Position numbers and translations under genes: made by a program. Shown here one piece after another: positions 52,158-60,665 of a stretch of DNA of 64,000 bases. The stretch is from Mucilaginibacter tolerans. Its GTDB lineage: Bacteria > Bacteroidota > Bacteroidia > Sphingobacteriales > Sphingobacteriaceae. The notes beneath the pieces were generated by a model. That model saw only the letters and a program-made list of their open reading frames with translations, searched no databases and was not told the origin of the DNA. Location: positions 62,001-126,000 of the forward strand of contig NZ_JAUMKB010000009.1 in NCBI RefSeq assembly GCF_030519375.1, given 5' to 3'. Within the stretch, counting starts at the first letter, position 1; each line of letters opens with the position of its first letter.

Positions 52158-54116
52158 ATGAGAACTTTTTGTATTGCTTTTATTCTTTCTTTTCTTTTTT
52201 TACAAAGTCAGGCCCAGTTAAGCACCGCACGCATTTTTGGCGATCACATGGTTTTGCAACGCAACCAGGATATACCAATATGGGGCTGGTCGGCGAAGGG
52301 TACTAAAGTAAGTGTTACGCTTAACGGGCAGAAAGTGTATGCAAAAGCTGATGCGCAGGGCAACTGGAAGGTTTCCTTGAAACCTATGGAAGCTGGTGGT
52401 CCTTATGCCATGACGGTCACCTCAGGCAAATCAAAAATAACTTACAGTGATGTCATGATTGGGGAGGTATGGCTTTGCTCAGGTCAATCCAATATGGAAT
52501 TTGCGCTGAGAAATGCGCTTGGATACCGATCGGAGCTGAAAGCCGCCGCTCAAATGAATATCCGTCACTTTAAAGTACCCAATAAAATAAGTATCGAACC
52601 CGAGAAGGACATTTCAGGTGGACAATGGATAAAGGCAGATACCAATACCGTAGGAGACTTTACTGCTGTAGGTTATTTTTTCGCCAAAAAAGTATCGCAG
52701 GAACTACATGTTACCGTCGGCTTGCTTAACAGCAGTTGGGGTGGCACACAGGTTGAAAGCTGGATAAGTAAGGATGCTTTATTAAACTCGCCCGAATTAG
52801 GTGATGTGGCAAAGAACTTGCCCGCCGACTGGGATGGTGTCAGCAAAAGACTTGACAAACAATTGCGGGATGCTTATTACAAACCGGAAACTGCCAATTT
52901 AACCACTGAACAACTCGCCAGCCAACCGGCATCTCTTTTCGACTCGTGGTTAAAAGGTAGTGTTCCCGGTGCATGGGAATGGCAGCCTAAACTCTACTCC
53001 TACCGCGGGCAGGGTTTTACCGAGCGCACCATTAAACTGGATGATCAGTATGCCAATCGTAAATCCACTTTACGTCTAGGCCAATCAGATGCGGATTTGG
53101 CCATTTATATCAATGGCAAGCTGATCAATAACGGCCCGCTGCCCTCCAATTTTCAACTCGATCTTCCTGCCGGAACATGGAAAGGTGGCGACAATATCCT
53201 GTTCATTAACCTAAAATCAGGGCAGAAAAATCCAACATGGTTTGGTATTGGCTTTTATGGACAAGGTAACGACCTATATGTAAGTTTCCCGGATACTACG
53301 GTAAACCTTGCCGATAACAACTGGCACAATATGCCCGATCTGAGCAAGCCGTATCATTTCAATTATTTGCCCAATAATACCGGATATCTTTTGTACAACG
53401 CCATGATCCACCCATTAATTCCTTATGCCATAGCAGGTGCTTTATGGTATCAGGGCGAGGCTAATGTAGGCCGCGCTTTTCAGTACCGGGCATCATTCCC
53501 TTTGATGATTACCAATTGGCGTAATGAGTGGAAACGTGAATTCCCTTTTTATTTTGTGCAATTATCCTCCTTTGGTGGCTTCCAGGGAAGCGATAAAGGC
53601 AGCGAATGGGCCGAATTGCGCGAAGCACAGACCATGACCCTGAAACTACCAAAAACAGGCATGGCTATCACTACTGATGTCGGCAATGCTTATGATATTC
53701 ACCCGCGTGATAAAGCTGATGTAGGTTTTCGGCTGGCAGCTAAAGCATTAACGCTTACTTATAATAAATCACGTTTTTATGAAAGTCCTCAATTCAATTC
53801 AGTCGATTTTAAAGACGGGCATGCTGATATTAAATTCAGTTATGCCGATAGCCTAATAGTGAAAGACAAGTATGGTTATTTAAAAGGATTTGAACTGGCC
53901 GGTGCCGATCATAAATTTTATTTTGCCCAGGCCGTTATTATTGATGGCAACAAGGTAAAAGTATGGTGCGATCAAGTTAAACAACCCGTTGCTGTGCGCT
54001 ATGCCTGGACGGATGCCCCCATCGATGCCAACCTTTTCAGCAAGGAAGGATTTCCTGTAGCACCGTTCCGTTCAGACAACTGGAAAGGACTTACTGACGA
54101 GAAGAAATTTGAGTAG
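52158..54116 (+). CDS. Sialate O-acetylesterase (SASA/SGNH), exported
   Basis: A 652-residue enzyme with signal MRTFCIAFILSFLFLQSQAQ. The SASA domain has the nucleophile Ser in EVWLCSGQSNMEFAL (about 112) and the conserved Asp/His region DIHPRDKADVGFRLAAKALT (about 520). A jelly-roll insert lies between (about 290-410), then WYQGEANVGRAFQYRASFP. It removes acetyl groups from O-acetylated sialic acids or similar sugars, which fits the other glycan-active genes. Its 3' end overlaps the convergent APS kinase gene by 26 nt. Confidence 0.94.
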   Translation: MRTFCIAFILSFLFLQSQAQLSTARIFGDHMVLQRNQDIPIWGWSAKGTKVSVTLNGQKVYAKADAQGNWKVSLKPMEAGGPYAMTVTSGKSKITYSDVMIGEVWLCSGQSNMEFALRNALGYRSELKAAAQMNIRHFKVPNKISIEPEKDISGGQWIKADTNTVGDFTAVGYFFAKKVSQELHVTVGLLNSSWGGTQVESWISKDALLNSPELGDVAKNLPADWDGVSKRLDKQLRDAYYKPETANLTTEQLASQPASLFDSWLKGSVPGAWEWQPKLYSYRGQGFTERTIKLDDQYANRKSTLRLGQSDADLAIYINGKLINNGPLPSNFQLDLPAGTWKGGDNILFINLKSGQKNPTWFGIGFYGQGNDLYVSFPDTTVNLADNNWHNMPDLSKPYHFNYLPNNTGYLLYNAMIHPLIPYAIAGALWYQGEANVGRAFQYRASFPLMITNWRNEWKREFPFYFVQLSSFGGFQGSDKGSEWAELREAQTMTLKLPKTGMAITTDVGNAYDIHPRDKADVGFRLAAKALTLTYNKSRFYESPQFNSVDFKDGHADIKFSYADSLIVKDKYGYLKGFELAGADHKFYFAQAVIIDGNKVKVWCDQVKQPVAVRYAWTDAPIDANLFSKEGFPVAPFRSDNWKGLTDEKKFE

Positions 54117-54648
54117 GAATCAGAGCATATACACTAAGAACAAACGCTAACAGCTCCTGGGCAGATACGTCAACAGATTGCTTATCCGTGGTAATAACCA
54201 GATCGGGCCGTTGTGGTATCTCAAAGGGATCGTTAACGCCGGATAAATTGCCTATTCTATCCGGGTGCCCCTTAGGGAGCATTGCTTTTTGATATAATTG
54301 TTTAGTATCGCGCTGCATAAGCACATCAAGGCTGCAATTAATATAAACAGTTTTTACATTGCTGTATCTTTGGGCAATTTGAAGGCGGACGTCCTCATAA
54401 GGATTAATTGCACAGATGATGGGAATTATACCTTTTACCGCATAGCTATTAGCAACGGCAGCAAGGCGGCGAATATTCTCATTTCGGTCGGCCTTTGAAA
54501 ATCCCAGGTCAGCACATAATGTCTTCCGGTAAACATCGCCATCAATAACCTCAACACTGATACCCTGTTTGTGGAGCAAGGTTTTCACTTGTGTTGCCAG
54601 GGTTGTTTTCCCGCTGCCTGATAAGCCGCAAAATTGAATGATCATCAT
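54091..54648 (-). CDS. cysC: Adenylylsulfate (APS) kinase
   Basis: A 185-residue kinase with P-loop MIIQFCGLSGSGKTTLATQV, the APS-binding region EVIDGDVYRKTLCADLGFSK ADRNENIRR (split here for length), and the lid INCSLDVLMQRDTKQLYQKA. It makes PAPS from APS and ATP. It lies 7 nt after the sulfotransferase gene, so PAPS production and use are coupled. No ATP sulfurylase (cysDN) or reductase genes are nearby, unlike assimilatory loci. Two ATG are possible (54648 and 54645). Confidence 0.93.
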   Translation of the reverse strand: MMIIQFCGLSGSGKTTLATQVKTLLHKQGISVEVIDGDVYRKTLCADLGFSKADRNENIRRLAAVANSYAVKGIIPIICAINPYEDVRLQIAQRYSNVKTVYINCSLDVLMQRDTKQLYQKAMLPKGHPDRIGNLSGVNDPFEIPQRPDLVITTDKQSVDVSAQELLAFVLSVYALIPTQISSRQ

Positions 54649-54655
54649 GTTCCAA

Positions 54656-55777
54656 TTATCGTAATAGCCTGTACTTTGTTCGTAAGTATAATCTCCGGAA
54701 GAAGCTTACAGAATGCAAAGGATAATTCAGCCTGGCTGATAGCTTGCCCATATAAGTCGCTATTAACTGCTTTTCGGCTTTACTTAATAAATCTGGCTGG
54801 TGGTGTTCGTTCGTTTTAATTACCTTACCTGCTATTGGTTCCTTTACGAACGAGCTATTGGCCTGTGCAGGTATCCCGGCTACGGTAGGCTGATACAATT
54901 CAGCCGATACAGGAATGCCCAAAAACGATGCCATTTCCTGTGCAATCAGCTCCGGATTCTCGCAAAGCTCTTCGTAATGCACCTGCATAAAATGCGAATG
55001 GCTTAATACAGATTGTTTTACTGCGACGCTAAAGGAAATTTTCATATCAGCAAGCGCATGCCGGAAATTTACAGACGGCTCCATTTTTTTACGGGAAGTG
55101 AGCGTAGCTTCCGGGTGGCGGATAACCAGGATAATTTTAGACTGTGGTACCGAGTTCCATATCCGCATAAGGAAGCGTTCATTTACCGGAGTTTTATCTA
55201 CCCAATATCTTGCGCCGAGCTTATTGGTGCATGAAGCCCAGGCTAGCACCACTGCAATGTGCGGCCATTGGTCATTATTCCTTTTAACGCGTGTCCACCA
55301 GGCCATAAGGTAGCGAGCAAAGTCAACATAAGGTGAGCTTTCGGCCGAACTGCGCCCTGCTAACCAGTAAGGGGGCTGATTGATAGGATTAGCTATCCTG
55401 CGCAGCCATTCTGTACCCAGAAAACCAATCTGCGCCTCTTTGGTTAATAAACCTACTTTATACTCCAGGTTGGTATACCATGTGCCTTCTGATGGCAGCA
55501 CCACCACATCGGGGTGACCTTCGAGTATATCCTTTACCAATGTCGTGCCGCTGCGGTGTACCCCGCAAATGTATATCGGATTTTTAGCGAGCATCGTACC
55601 CTGTATCAGTTGATCATCACTTAACGGCATCGGCCCCAAACTCAATGCATGGTTCCATATCTCGTCCGACCACAATTTTGCAGCAGCTACCAAGTCAGCC
55701 GGAGGACTGGTTTCCAGCCGTCGTTTAGGTAGCAGGCCATTTAGTTTTTGCTCCGCTTCTATAATTGAGATCAACAT
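54656..55777 (-). CDS. Sulfotransferase family protein
   Basis: A 373-residue protein with the PAPS 5'-phosphosulfate loop NPIYICGVHRSGTTLVKDIL (about 70-89) and the 3'-phosphate region SKIILVIRHPEATLTSRKKM (about 215-235). It transfers sulfate from PAPS to an unknown acceptor such as a glycan, lipid or peptide. No signal peptide is seen, so it acts in the cytoplasm. First gene of a two-gene unit with cysC; the Nramp gene starts divergently at 55912. Confidence 0.9.
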   Translation of the reverse strand: MLISIIEAEQKLNGLLPKRRLETSPPADLVAAAKLWSDEIWNHALSLGPMPLSDDQLIQGTMLAKNPIYICGVHRSGTTLVKDILEGHPDVVVLPSEGTWYTNLEYKVGLLTKEAQIGFLGTEWLRRIANPINQPPYWLAGRSSAESSPYVDFARYLMAWWTRVKRNNDQWPHIAVVLAWASCTNKLGARYWVDKTPVNERFLMRIWNSVPQSKIILVIRHPEATLTSRKKMEPSVNFRHALADMKISFSVAVKQSVLSHSHFMQVHYEELCENPELIAQEMASFLGIPVSAELYQPTVAGIPAQANSSFVKEPIAGKVIKTNEHHQPDLLSKAEKQLIATYMGKLSARLNYPLHSVSFFRRLYLRTKYRLLR

Positions 55778-55911
55778 CTGTGACGTTCATTTATCATTAC
55801 CTTAAAACAATGTTTTGGGTTGCCTGTAGAATAATATAATGTTAGTAAAAACAATCGTTATTTTAGGGGACGCCAATCCGGAACCTGCAATATTAAATAT
55901 CCCCTGAATAC

Positions 55912-57216
55912 ATGACAGAAAAGAAGTTTACTAAACTCAGAAAGAGAAGATTCTGGAGATTTTTAACGCTGCTGGGCCCGGGCCTTACTACCGGGGCTGC
56001 CGACGATGACCCCTCGGGCATAGCTACCTATTCGCAAACGGGTGCGCAATTCGGCTACGGTCAGCTGTGGACAGCCTTATACATGCTGCCCTTTATGGCT
56101 GCCGTGCAAGAAGCCTGTGCCAGGATTGGCTTAGTTACCGGAAAAGGTATTGCCGCAGTGGTAAAAGAACATTACAGCAAACGGGTGCTATATGCCGTTG
56201 TGAGCCTTGTAGTAATTGCCAATACCATCAACATCGGGGCCGATATTGGCGCTATGGCCGAAGCAGCGGGGCTATTAATACATGTGCATTTTGCCGTGCT
56301 TACCCTGGCGATTACGACCATCATTCTCGCACTCGAAATATTTACTAACTATAAAGTTTATTCCAAAATACTTAAGTGGCTGGCGCTGGCATTGCTGGCC
56401 TATCCTATTACTGCATTTATAGTCCATCAACCCTGGGGCACTGTTTTTAGAGCGACAGTTGTGCCTCACTTTGAATTCAATTTTGAATTCCTGTTTATCA
56501 TTACCGGCGTTTTAGGAACCACCATTTCGCCGTACATGTTTTTTTGGGAAGCATCGCAGGAGGTGGAAGAACAAGAGGAGAAAGGCAACGGAAATAATAA
56601 TGGCAAACGCATCGTGAGCCGCAATATGATCCACCGCATGCGACTGGATAATAATGCAGGCATGATCGTGTCCGAAATCACCACCTGGTGCATCCTGCTG
56701 GTGGGTGCTACTGTGCTGCACCAAAGCGGGGTAAAGGATATTAAAACTGCGGCCGATGCAGCCCGGGCGCTCGAACCACTGGTACATTCATTTCCCGACT
56801 CCGGTTTTTGGGCAAAGTTTATTTTTTCAATTGGCATTATCGGTCTGGGCTTTCTGGCGGTGCCGATACTTTCCGGATCAGCGGCTTATGCGGTATCGGA
56901 AGCTTTTAACTGGAATGCAAGCCTGAACTATAAACCTAAGCAAGCCCGCGGATTCTATGGCGTCATCACGGTAGCGACGGTTATTGGCCTGATCATCAAT
57001 TTTGTTGGTATCGATCCTGTTAAGGCGCTGGTTTATTCCGCCGTGCTGAACGGCGTTGCCGCCGTGCCCCTGCTTTACCTCATCCTGCGCATTGCCAAAA
57101 ATGACAAGATCATGGGCGAGCATAAAAGCGGCGTATTATCCACCTCACTGCTCTGGATCACCTTTATAGCGATGGGCGCCGCTGCTATTGCCATGTTTTT
57201 TACTATCGCGAAGTGA
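55912..57216 (+). CDS. Nramp-related divalent metal transporter
   Basis: A 434-residue protein with about 11 membrane helices. Helix 1 reads LGPGLTTGAADDDPSGIATY: the canonical Nramp D-P-G-N is D-P-S-G. Helix 6 reads LGTTISPYMFFWEASQEVEE, in place of the canonical A-x-x-M-P-H-N. These changes fall on metal-binding positions and mark the Nramp-related outgroup; transport of Mn or Fe is therefore not certain and Mg or another ion is possible. A charged loop with a Gly/Asn stretch follows helix 6. Monocistronic. Confidence 0.88.
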   Translation: MTEKKFTKLRKRRFWRFLTLLGPGLTTGAADDDPSGIATYSQTGAQFGYGQLWTALYMLPFMAAVQEACARIGLVTGKGIAAVVKEHYSKRVLYAVVSLVVIANTINIGADIGAMAEAAGLLIHVHFAVLTLAITTIILALEIFTNYKVYSKILKWLALALLAYPITAFIVHQPWGTVFRATVVPHFEFNFEFLFIITGVLGTTISPYMFFWEASQEVEEQEEKGNGNNNGKRIVSRNMIHRMRLDNNAGMIVSEITTWCILLVGATVLHQSGVKDIKTAADAARALEPLVHSFPDSGFWAKFIFSIGIIGLGFLAVPILSGSAAYAVSEAFNWNASLNYKPKQARGFYGVITVATVIGLIINFVGIDPVKALVYSAVLNGVAAVPLLYLILRIAKNDKIMGEHKSGVLSTSLLWITFIAMGAAAIAMFFTIAK

Positions 57217-57345
57217 TGCCGGAAGTCGGAAGACAGAGGTCTGATTTTTTGTTCTGCTAAGATTATATGAACCGGAATTTTACAGGGCCGACCTACAAGT
57301 TCTTATCATAAATAATTGTAAATTAGTAGGATAACTTTTAACCCG

Positions 57346-57729
57346 ATGAAAAAATTACTTTATCCTTTACTGATCGTATCATTACTTTCCTGCGGCCGGA
57401 ATGCTGATAAGTCAAAAGCAAAAAACCCGGATACCCTAAAATCACAGGCACAATACTTGCAGGATGCCCTCAAAACGGATGAATATAAAAATGCTTACAT
57501 GAATATTCAAAGGGTAAAGGATATGATGGATTCGGTAAAAAAAGGATCGATAGATTCTACCGCGGTTATTTTTGTATACAACAATTCGATAGCCACGCCA
57601 ACCTCCCAGGTAAAAACAGTAGCGCAGGTTAAAGAAGGGATGAAAAACGACACTGCCTTTTTAAAAGCAGCGCAATTGAAAGCCGCAAACAAACTTGCTT
57701 CAGCCGATTCCGCAAAAATAAAACATTGA
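57346..57729 (+). CDS. Hypothetical small lipoprotein
   Basis: A 127-residue lipoprotein with signal MKKLLYPLLIVSLLSCGRNA (lipobox LSC). The mature part is helical, Lys- and Ala-rich, with MNIQRVKDMMDSVKKGSIDS and a C-terminal KAAQLKAANKLASADSAKIK. I do not recognise a family. It follows the Nramp-related gene by 129 nt on the same strand; a shared function is not shown. Confidence 0.7.
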   Translation: MKKLLYPLLIVSLLSCGRNADKSKAKNPDTLKSQAQYLQDALKTDEYKNAYMNIQRVKDMMDSVKKGSIDSTAVIFVYNNSIATPTSQVKTVAQVKEGMKNDTAFLKAAQLKAANKLASADSAKIKH

Positions 57730-58063
57730 GATTAGAGTCAGGTTAAGTTGGCTGTTGATATGCGAATTAACGTAATCAACCTTCGTGTTCGTTTGTATCA
57801 TTCGATATCGGTTCAGGAAACGATCGAACAGTACGCGTTAAGTTGCTGAAATATAAATGGGTGAGTAACAAACAAACATAGGTAGAGCTGTGTTTTTAAA
57901 GTGAAAGCCATGGTGGCGATTTTTTGTAAAATTTTGTGAGGGTTTGAGGTACTGAAAGGTACGCTATGCGAGACTCTGCGAGGTGGAATATTTACACAAA
58001 GGCTTCCCGATATTTTTTCAATTATAACTACTTGCCAGCACCAATTTAACACTGCGCTGAAAT
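57730..58063. other. 334-nt gap with short repeat-like sequences and no credible gene
   Basis: The gap between the small lipoprotein and the PAP2-like gene has no frame with believable composition. It holds a 26-nt element (57805-57830) that recurs at 60605-60630, and a direct repeat of TGCGAG (57967-57972, 57977-57982) of a kind often seen in intergenic repeats of Bacteroidota. No terminator or promoter stands out. Confidence 0.5.
57805..57830 (+). repeat. Dispersed short repeat, copy 1
   Basis: Starts ATATCGGTTCAGGAAACGAT and ends CGAACA. It matches 60605-60630 at 23 of 26 positions by eye, and the similarity continues more weakly for about 20 nt upstream (TTTGT..TCA). Both copies lie in gaps. 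Confidence 0.45.
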
Positions 58064-58816
58064 ATGGAATCAGTCCCACTAAAAAACAACTGGGCGTTAA
58101 TGTGGCATTTACGTTACAAACGGTATCAGATAATCATCGGCACCGTGATCGTGCTCGGCATAGCTTTTACCTTACCGTTCTTTTTCGGTCACATTGAAAA
58201 AAGAAATGGGGCTGTATTAAATGACTGGCTGCTGGAAAGCATACCTCCTCATAATGTATCCCTGTTAATTTTTGGAATTATATGGGGGATGGTTTTATTA
58301 ATACTGATCAGGACCATTAAGAATCCTTCCATTTATATAACCTATTGCTGGACCTTGATATTTGTTTATATAGTTCGTTTTATCACCCTCAGCTTGGTTG
58401 CGCTCAATCCGCCCCCGGGCATGATCTCGTTGGTTGACCCGCTCGGCAGCGTTTTTTACGGGCACGCCTCTATTACAAAGGACCTGTTTTTTTCAGGGCA
58501 TACTACCACCATATTCCTGATATTTTTATGCCTCAAAAGGAGAACGGATAAAATAATAGGTCTTATTGCAGTTTTTGCCGTTGCTTGTTTATTACTTATA
58601 CAGCATATCCATTACACAATAGATGTACTGGCAGCGCCTATTGTTGTTTATCCGTGTTACCGCTTAACCTGTTATGTTTTTATAAATACAAGGGTGTTGC
58701 GTCAACATTTTCCAAAAAGTTATGCAACCAAACTGCTTGTGACTCTTTTTAGCCGAAATGGTAAAAGCAAAAAACAAGGAGACCCTGCGGATGCGATAAT
58801 CCAATCAACCACTTAA
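58064..58816 (+). CDS. PAP2-related/sphingomyelin-synthase-like membrane protein
   Basis: A 250-residue protein with about six membrane helices. The catalytic-type motifs are DLFFSGHTTTIFLIFLCLKR (S-G-H-T) and LLIQHIHYTIDVLAAPIVVY (H-Y-T-I-D-V), as in the PAP2_C/sphingomyelin synthase family, which transfers or removes phosphorylated head groups of lipids. Bacteroidota make sphingolipids, so a lipid head-group role is plausible but unproven. The C-terminus ends in a repeat-like sequence shared in inverse orientation with 60541-60566. Confidence 0.85.
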   Translation: MESVPLKNNWALMWHLRYKRYQIIIGTVIVLGIAFTLPFFFGHIEKRNGAVLNDWLLESIPPHNVSLLIFGIIWGMVLLILIRTIKNPSIYITYCWTLIFVYIVRFITLSLVALNPPPGMISLVDPLGSVFYGHASITKDLFFSGHTTTIFLIFLCLKRRTDKIIGLIAVFAVACLLLIQHIHYTIDVLAAPIVVYPCYRLTCYVFINTRVLRQHFPKSYATKLLVTLFSRNGKSKKQGDPADAIIQSTT

Positions 58817-58826
58817 CTTAATCAAC
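58801..58826 (-). repeat. Inverted repeat flanking the exporter gene, left copy
   Basis: The reverse complement begins GTTGATTAAGTTAAGTGGTT and matches 60541-60566 at 23 of 26 positions. It covers the last codons of the PAP2-like gene and lies 8 nt before the exporter stop. Confidence 0.45.
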
Positions 58827-58833
58827 TATCCTA

Positions 58834-60393
58834 TCAATGATCCGACACAACCACGTTAGCGGTTTTTGCCTTGCCGCGTTTGATTACGAATAAGAGCAAA
58901 GGCAAAGTGATTGCAAACAATAGTCCTATTAACAGATAAGAATCAAGATAGCTAAGTAATGTGGACTGCTTTACTACTGCTACGTCAATCGCTTTCACAG
59001 CCAGCCGTTTGGCATCCAGCAGGGTTTTCCCTTTATCCTGAAAGTAGCTGGTGTAGCGTACTATCCTGTCGTGTACCAATGGATTAATGTCAGTGATATT
59101 GGCCAGCATGTCGGTACGGTGCAATTCTGTGCGTCTTGCAGAATAGGTGTTGACAATGCTGATACCAAATGAACCACCCAGTTGGCGCATCATATTATTG
59201 AGGGCTGTTCCTTGCGGGATGTCGGCTGTTTTCAGGGAAGATACCGCCAGAGAGCTTAAAGGCACAGTAAGCAGGGCGATTCCCAATGCACGCGTGATCA
59301 GCATTAAACTGATACTGTTTGCTGAAGTATCCAGACTCATGTGCCCCATTTCCCAGTTGAAGAAAATAAACAGCAAAAACCCGACAGCCACTATTGTCGC
59401 CGGTGCTATGCCTTTTTGCAGTAATTTACCTGTAATGACTAATGCTATCAGGGCCACAATTGAGCCTGGCAATAGTAGCAACCCGGTTTGAGTGGGTGTA
59501 AAACCCAATAATCGCTGTGCAAATACCGGTGTAAGGTAGATGGTGGTAAATAAGCCCAGGCCTGAAACGAATGTGAGAATAGCCGCAATAAAGAGCTGCT
59601 TGCTCTTTAACACCCGCAAATTAACAACCGGGTGAGCCGCGTGTAGTTCCCATAATACAAAAGCAACCAGGGCGATAGCGGCAGTTACGGAGAGTACGAT
59701 AATATAGCCAGCAGAGAACCAGTCGTCAGTTTGACCGCGTTCAAGCACAGTTTGCAAGCTGCCTATGCCGATGGTTAGAAGGATAATGCCCGCCCAGTCG
59801 ATTTTCCCATTACCGTTAGGCATTTTGTTAGGCGCGTCGGGCAACAAGAAATAACACGATATAATAGCAGCTATACCTATCGGCACATTAATATAAAATA
59901 TCCATGGCCAGGAGTAGTTTTCAGTAATGAATCCACCCAATGTAGGCCCAATGGTTGGACCGATAAACACTCCTATACCAAATAAAGCACTTGCAGTGGC
60001 TATCTTATCCTTTGGAAACATTTCATACACCACCGCTGCCGAAACTGACAGTAGGGCACCACCGCCTAAACCCTGCAGGAAGCGGAAAAATACCAGCACC
60101 CAGATGTTGGTCGCCTGCCCGCACATAAGGGAACAGAAGACAAACAGTATGATTGACCCTATGTAATACACACGCCTGCCAAGTACGTTGGTCAAAAAGC
60201 TGGTCATGGGGATGATGATCACATTAGCTATGGCATAAGAGGTGATTACCCATGCCGTATCTTCGAGCGTTGACCCCAGGTTTCCGCTCATATAGTTTAG
60301 CGCCACGTTCACTATCGAGGTGTCGATCAGTTCCATAATAGCAGCTGCTATTACAGTAACTATTAATAATTTCTTCTTGAACTCGTTCATCAT
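58834..60393 (-). CDS. MFS multidrug exporter, DHA2 family (EmrB/QacA-like)
   Basis: A 519-residue protein with about 14 membrane helices. Helix 1 carries the DHA2-type motif IMELIDTSIVNVALNYMSG; motif A-like FLTNVLGRRVYYIGSIILFV and the motif C-like GIGVFIGPTIGPTLGGFITE follow. It should export lipophilic or cationic drugs with proton uptake, normally with an EmrA-type adaptor that is not seen here. Two palindromes of TetR-operator type, ATACC-N4-GGTAT, lie directly before the start (60397-60410) and at 60496-60509. A second ATG at 60390 is possible. Confidence 0.94.
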   Translation of the reverse strand: MMNEFKKKLLIVTVIAAAIMELIDTSIVNVALNYMSGNLGSTLEDTAWVITSYAIANVIIIPMTSFLTNVLGRRVYYIGSIILFVFCSLMCGQATNIWVLVFFRFLQGLGGGALLSVSAAVVYEMFPKDKIATASALFGIGVFIGPTIGPTLGGFITENYSWPWIFYINVPIGIAAIISCYFLLPDAPNKMPNGNGKIDWAGIILLTIGIGSLQTVLERGQTDDWFSAGYIIVLSVTAAIALVAFVLWELHAAHPVVNLRVLKSKQLFIAAILTFVSGLGLFTTIYLTPVFAQRLLGFTPTQTGLLLLPGSIVALIALVITGKLLQKGIAPATIVAVGFLLFIFFNWEMGHMSLDTSANSISLMLITRALGIALLTVPLSSLAVSSLKTADIPQGTALNNMMRQLGGSFGISIVNTYSARRTELHRTDMLANITDINPLVHDRIVRYTSYFQDKGKTLLDAKRLAVKAIDVAVVKQSTLLSYLDSYLLIGLLFAITLPLLLFVIKRGKAKTANVVVSDH

Positions 60394-60396
60394 ATT

Positions 60397-60410
60397 ATAC
60401 CGATTGGTAT
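60397..60410 (-). promoter_or_regulatory. TetR-type operator, proximal copy
   Basis: ATACCGATTGGTAT, arms ATACC/GGTAT with a 4-nt spacer, ends 4 nt before the exporter ATG. Binding there would block transcription or translation start. Confidence 0.55.
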
Positions 60411-60490
60411 TTTTTAATTCACAACAATTCGTTTACTTATATCAAAAGGCGAAAACATTTGTCTTGAAATGCGCTGCAATGTTAAATAAT

Positions 60491-60514
60491 AAAAAATACC
60501 AAATGGTATTTTTT
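60491..60514 (-). promoter_or_regulatory. TetR-type operator, distal copy, 10-bp arms
   Basis: AAAAAATACC and GGTATTTTTT flank AAAT, a perfect 10-bp inverted repeat with the same ATACC-N4-GGTAT core as the proximal copy, 99 nt away centre to centre. No tetR gene is in the window. Confidence 0.6.
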
Positions 60515-60540
60515 ATGTCATAATTTGGTAAGTTGATTAG

Positions 60541-60566
60541 GTTGATTGATTTAAGTGGTTGGTTGG
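60541..60566 (+). repeat. Inverted repeat flanking the exporter gene, right copy
   Basis: Begins GTTGATTGATTTAAGTGGTT; inverse partner of 58801-58826 (23 of 26 positions). It lies upstream of the exporter promoter region. Confidence 0.45.
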
Positions 60567-60604
60567 GTTGACTTGTTCAACTAAGTCACGCTTTGTTTCA
60601 AACT

Positions 60605-60630
60605 ATATCGGCTCAGCAAACGAACGAACA
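60605..60630 (+). repeat. Dispersed short repeat, copy 2
   Basis: Starts ATATCGGCTCAGCAAACGAA and ends CGAACA, 23 of 26 identical to 57805-57830, in the gap between the exporter and tdk genes. Confidence 0.45.
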
Positions 60631-60665
60631 TGGTCAGAGATTAAACAAGGGAGATTAGGGCGGGC

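Noticed and set aside
57219..57250. Possible terminator after the Nramp-related gene
   Set aside because: The stem is only four base pairs (AGAC/GTCT) before the T run, too weak to support.
57813..58079. Open minus-strand frame of 88 residues in the gap before the PAP2-like gene
   Set aside because: Composition is not protein-like, it overlaps repeat-type sequence and the start of the PAP2-like gene, and nothing in it is recognisable.
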